Shown one piece after another: positions 5,784 to 5,798 of a stretch of 5,798 nt of DNA. Location of the stretch: contig JAJBTR010000142.1 of assembly GCA_020860745.1 (NCBI GenBank), positions 1 through 5,798 on the forward strand, given 5' to 3'. How positions within the stretch are numbered: position 1 is the stretch's first letter; every line of letters begins with the position of its first letter. Under the pieces are notes generated by a model. It saw only the letters and a program-made list of their open reading frames with translations. It was not told the origin of the DNA and searched no databases. Source of the DNA: Lachnospiraceae bacterium. GTDB taxonomy: Bacteria; Bacillota; Clostridia; Lachnospirales; Lachnospiraceae. The position numbers were made by a program, and so were the translations under genes.

Positions 5784-5798
5784 GAAGTATGTAAGAGG

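Noticed and set aside
5690..5798. Possible fluoride riboswitch upstream of the CLC gene
   Set aside because: Read on the minus strand, the region lacks the conserved GG-GATGG and CTGATGA-type elements of the crcB motif. The only clear structure is a simple terminator hairpin.
1..5798. CRISPR array, tRNA, rRNA, insertion sequence, toxin-antitoxin or phage genes
   Set aside because: No spaced repeat series, cloverleaf-like segment, transposase or terminal inverted repeats, or small toxin/antitoxin pair can be seen on either strand.

Overview
The window looks like a chromosomal segment of an anaerobic, low-to-moderate-GC Firmicute, most likely a gut-type Clostridia (Lachnospiraceae/Oscillospiraceae grade). 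This rests on oxygen-sensitive ATP-driven [4Fe-4S] dehydratase/reductase genes, strong AGGAGG-type ribosome binding sites, a TTG start, short intergenic spaces and simple stem-plus-T-run terminators. Species cannot be read from the sequence.

Layout: an AT-rich leader (1-146) precedes a four-gene plus-strand cluster. Two BadF/BadG/BcrA/BcrD-family activator ATPases come first (147-917, TTG start; 996-1793, ATG start). After a 125-nt gap come two different subunits of a 2-hydroxyacyl-CoA dehydratase / benzoyl-CoA reductase-type enzyme (1919-3067, BcrC/HgdB-like; 3064-4317, BcrB/HgdA-like), which overlap by 4 nt. A hairpin terminator closes the cluster (4342-4382). Convergent on the minus strand is a CLC-family anion transporter (4427-5689) whose motifs resemble the fluoride-exporting CLC-F clade. 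A minus-strand terminator (5742-5783) and a weak candidate promoter lie upstream of it.

How the genes work together: in this enzyme class a homodimeric or heterodimeric [4Fe-4S] ATPase takes an electron from ferredoxin or flavodoxin. Using ATP hydrolysis, it fires the electron at very low potential into a two-subunit iron-sulfur enzyme, which then eliminates water from a 2-hydroxyacyl-CoA or reduces an aromatic or other hard-to-reduce substrate. The window holds the whole electron-injecting and catalytic core. It holds no CoA-transferase, CoA-ligase, ferredoxin, acyl-CoA dehydrogenase or transporter that would reveal the substrate.

The most notable point is that the two ATPases are not equivalent. 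The second carries an intact DIGGQD phosphate-binding motif. The first has TMGAER there, yet keeps both cysteines expected to hold the shared cluster. This suggests a heterodimer with one catalytic and one degenerate ATP site. The larger dehydratase-like subunit is also unusually cysteine-rich (13 Cys). Together these mark an orphan reductase/dehydratase system of unknown substrate. The CLC gene is probably functionally separate.
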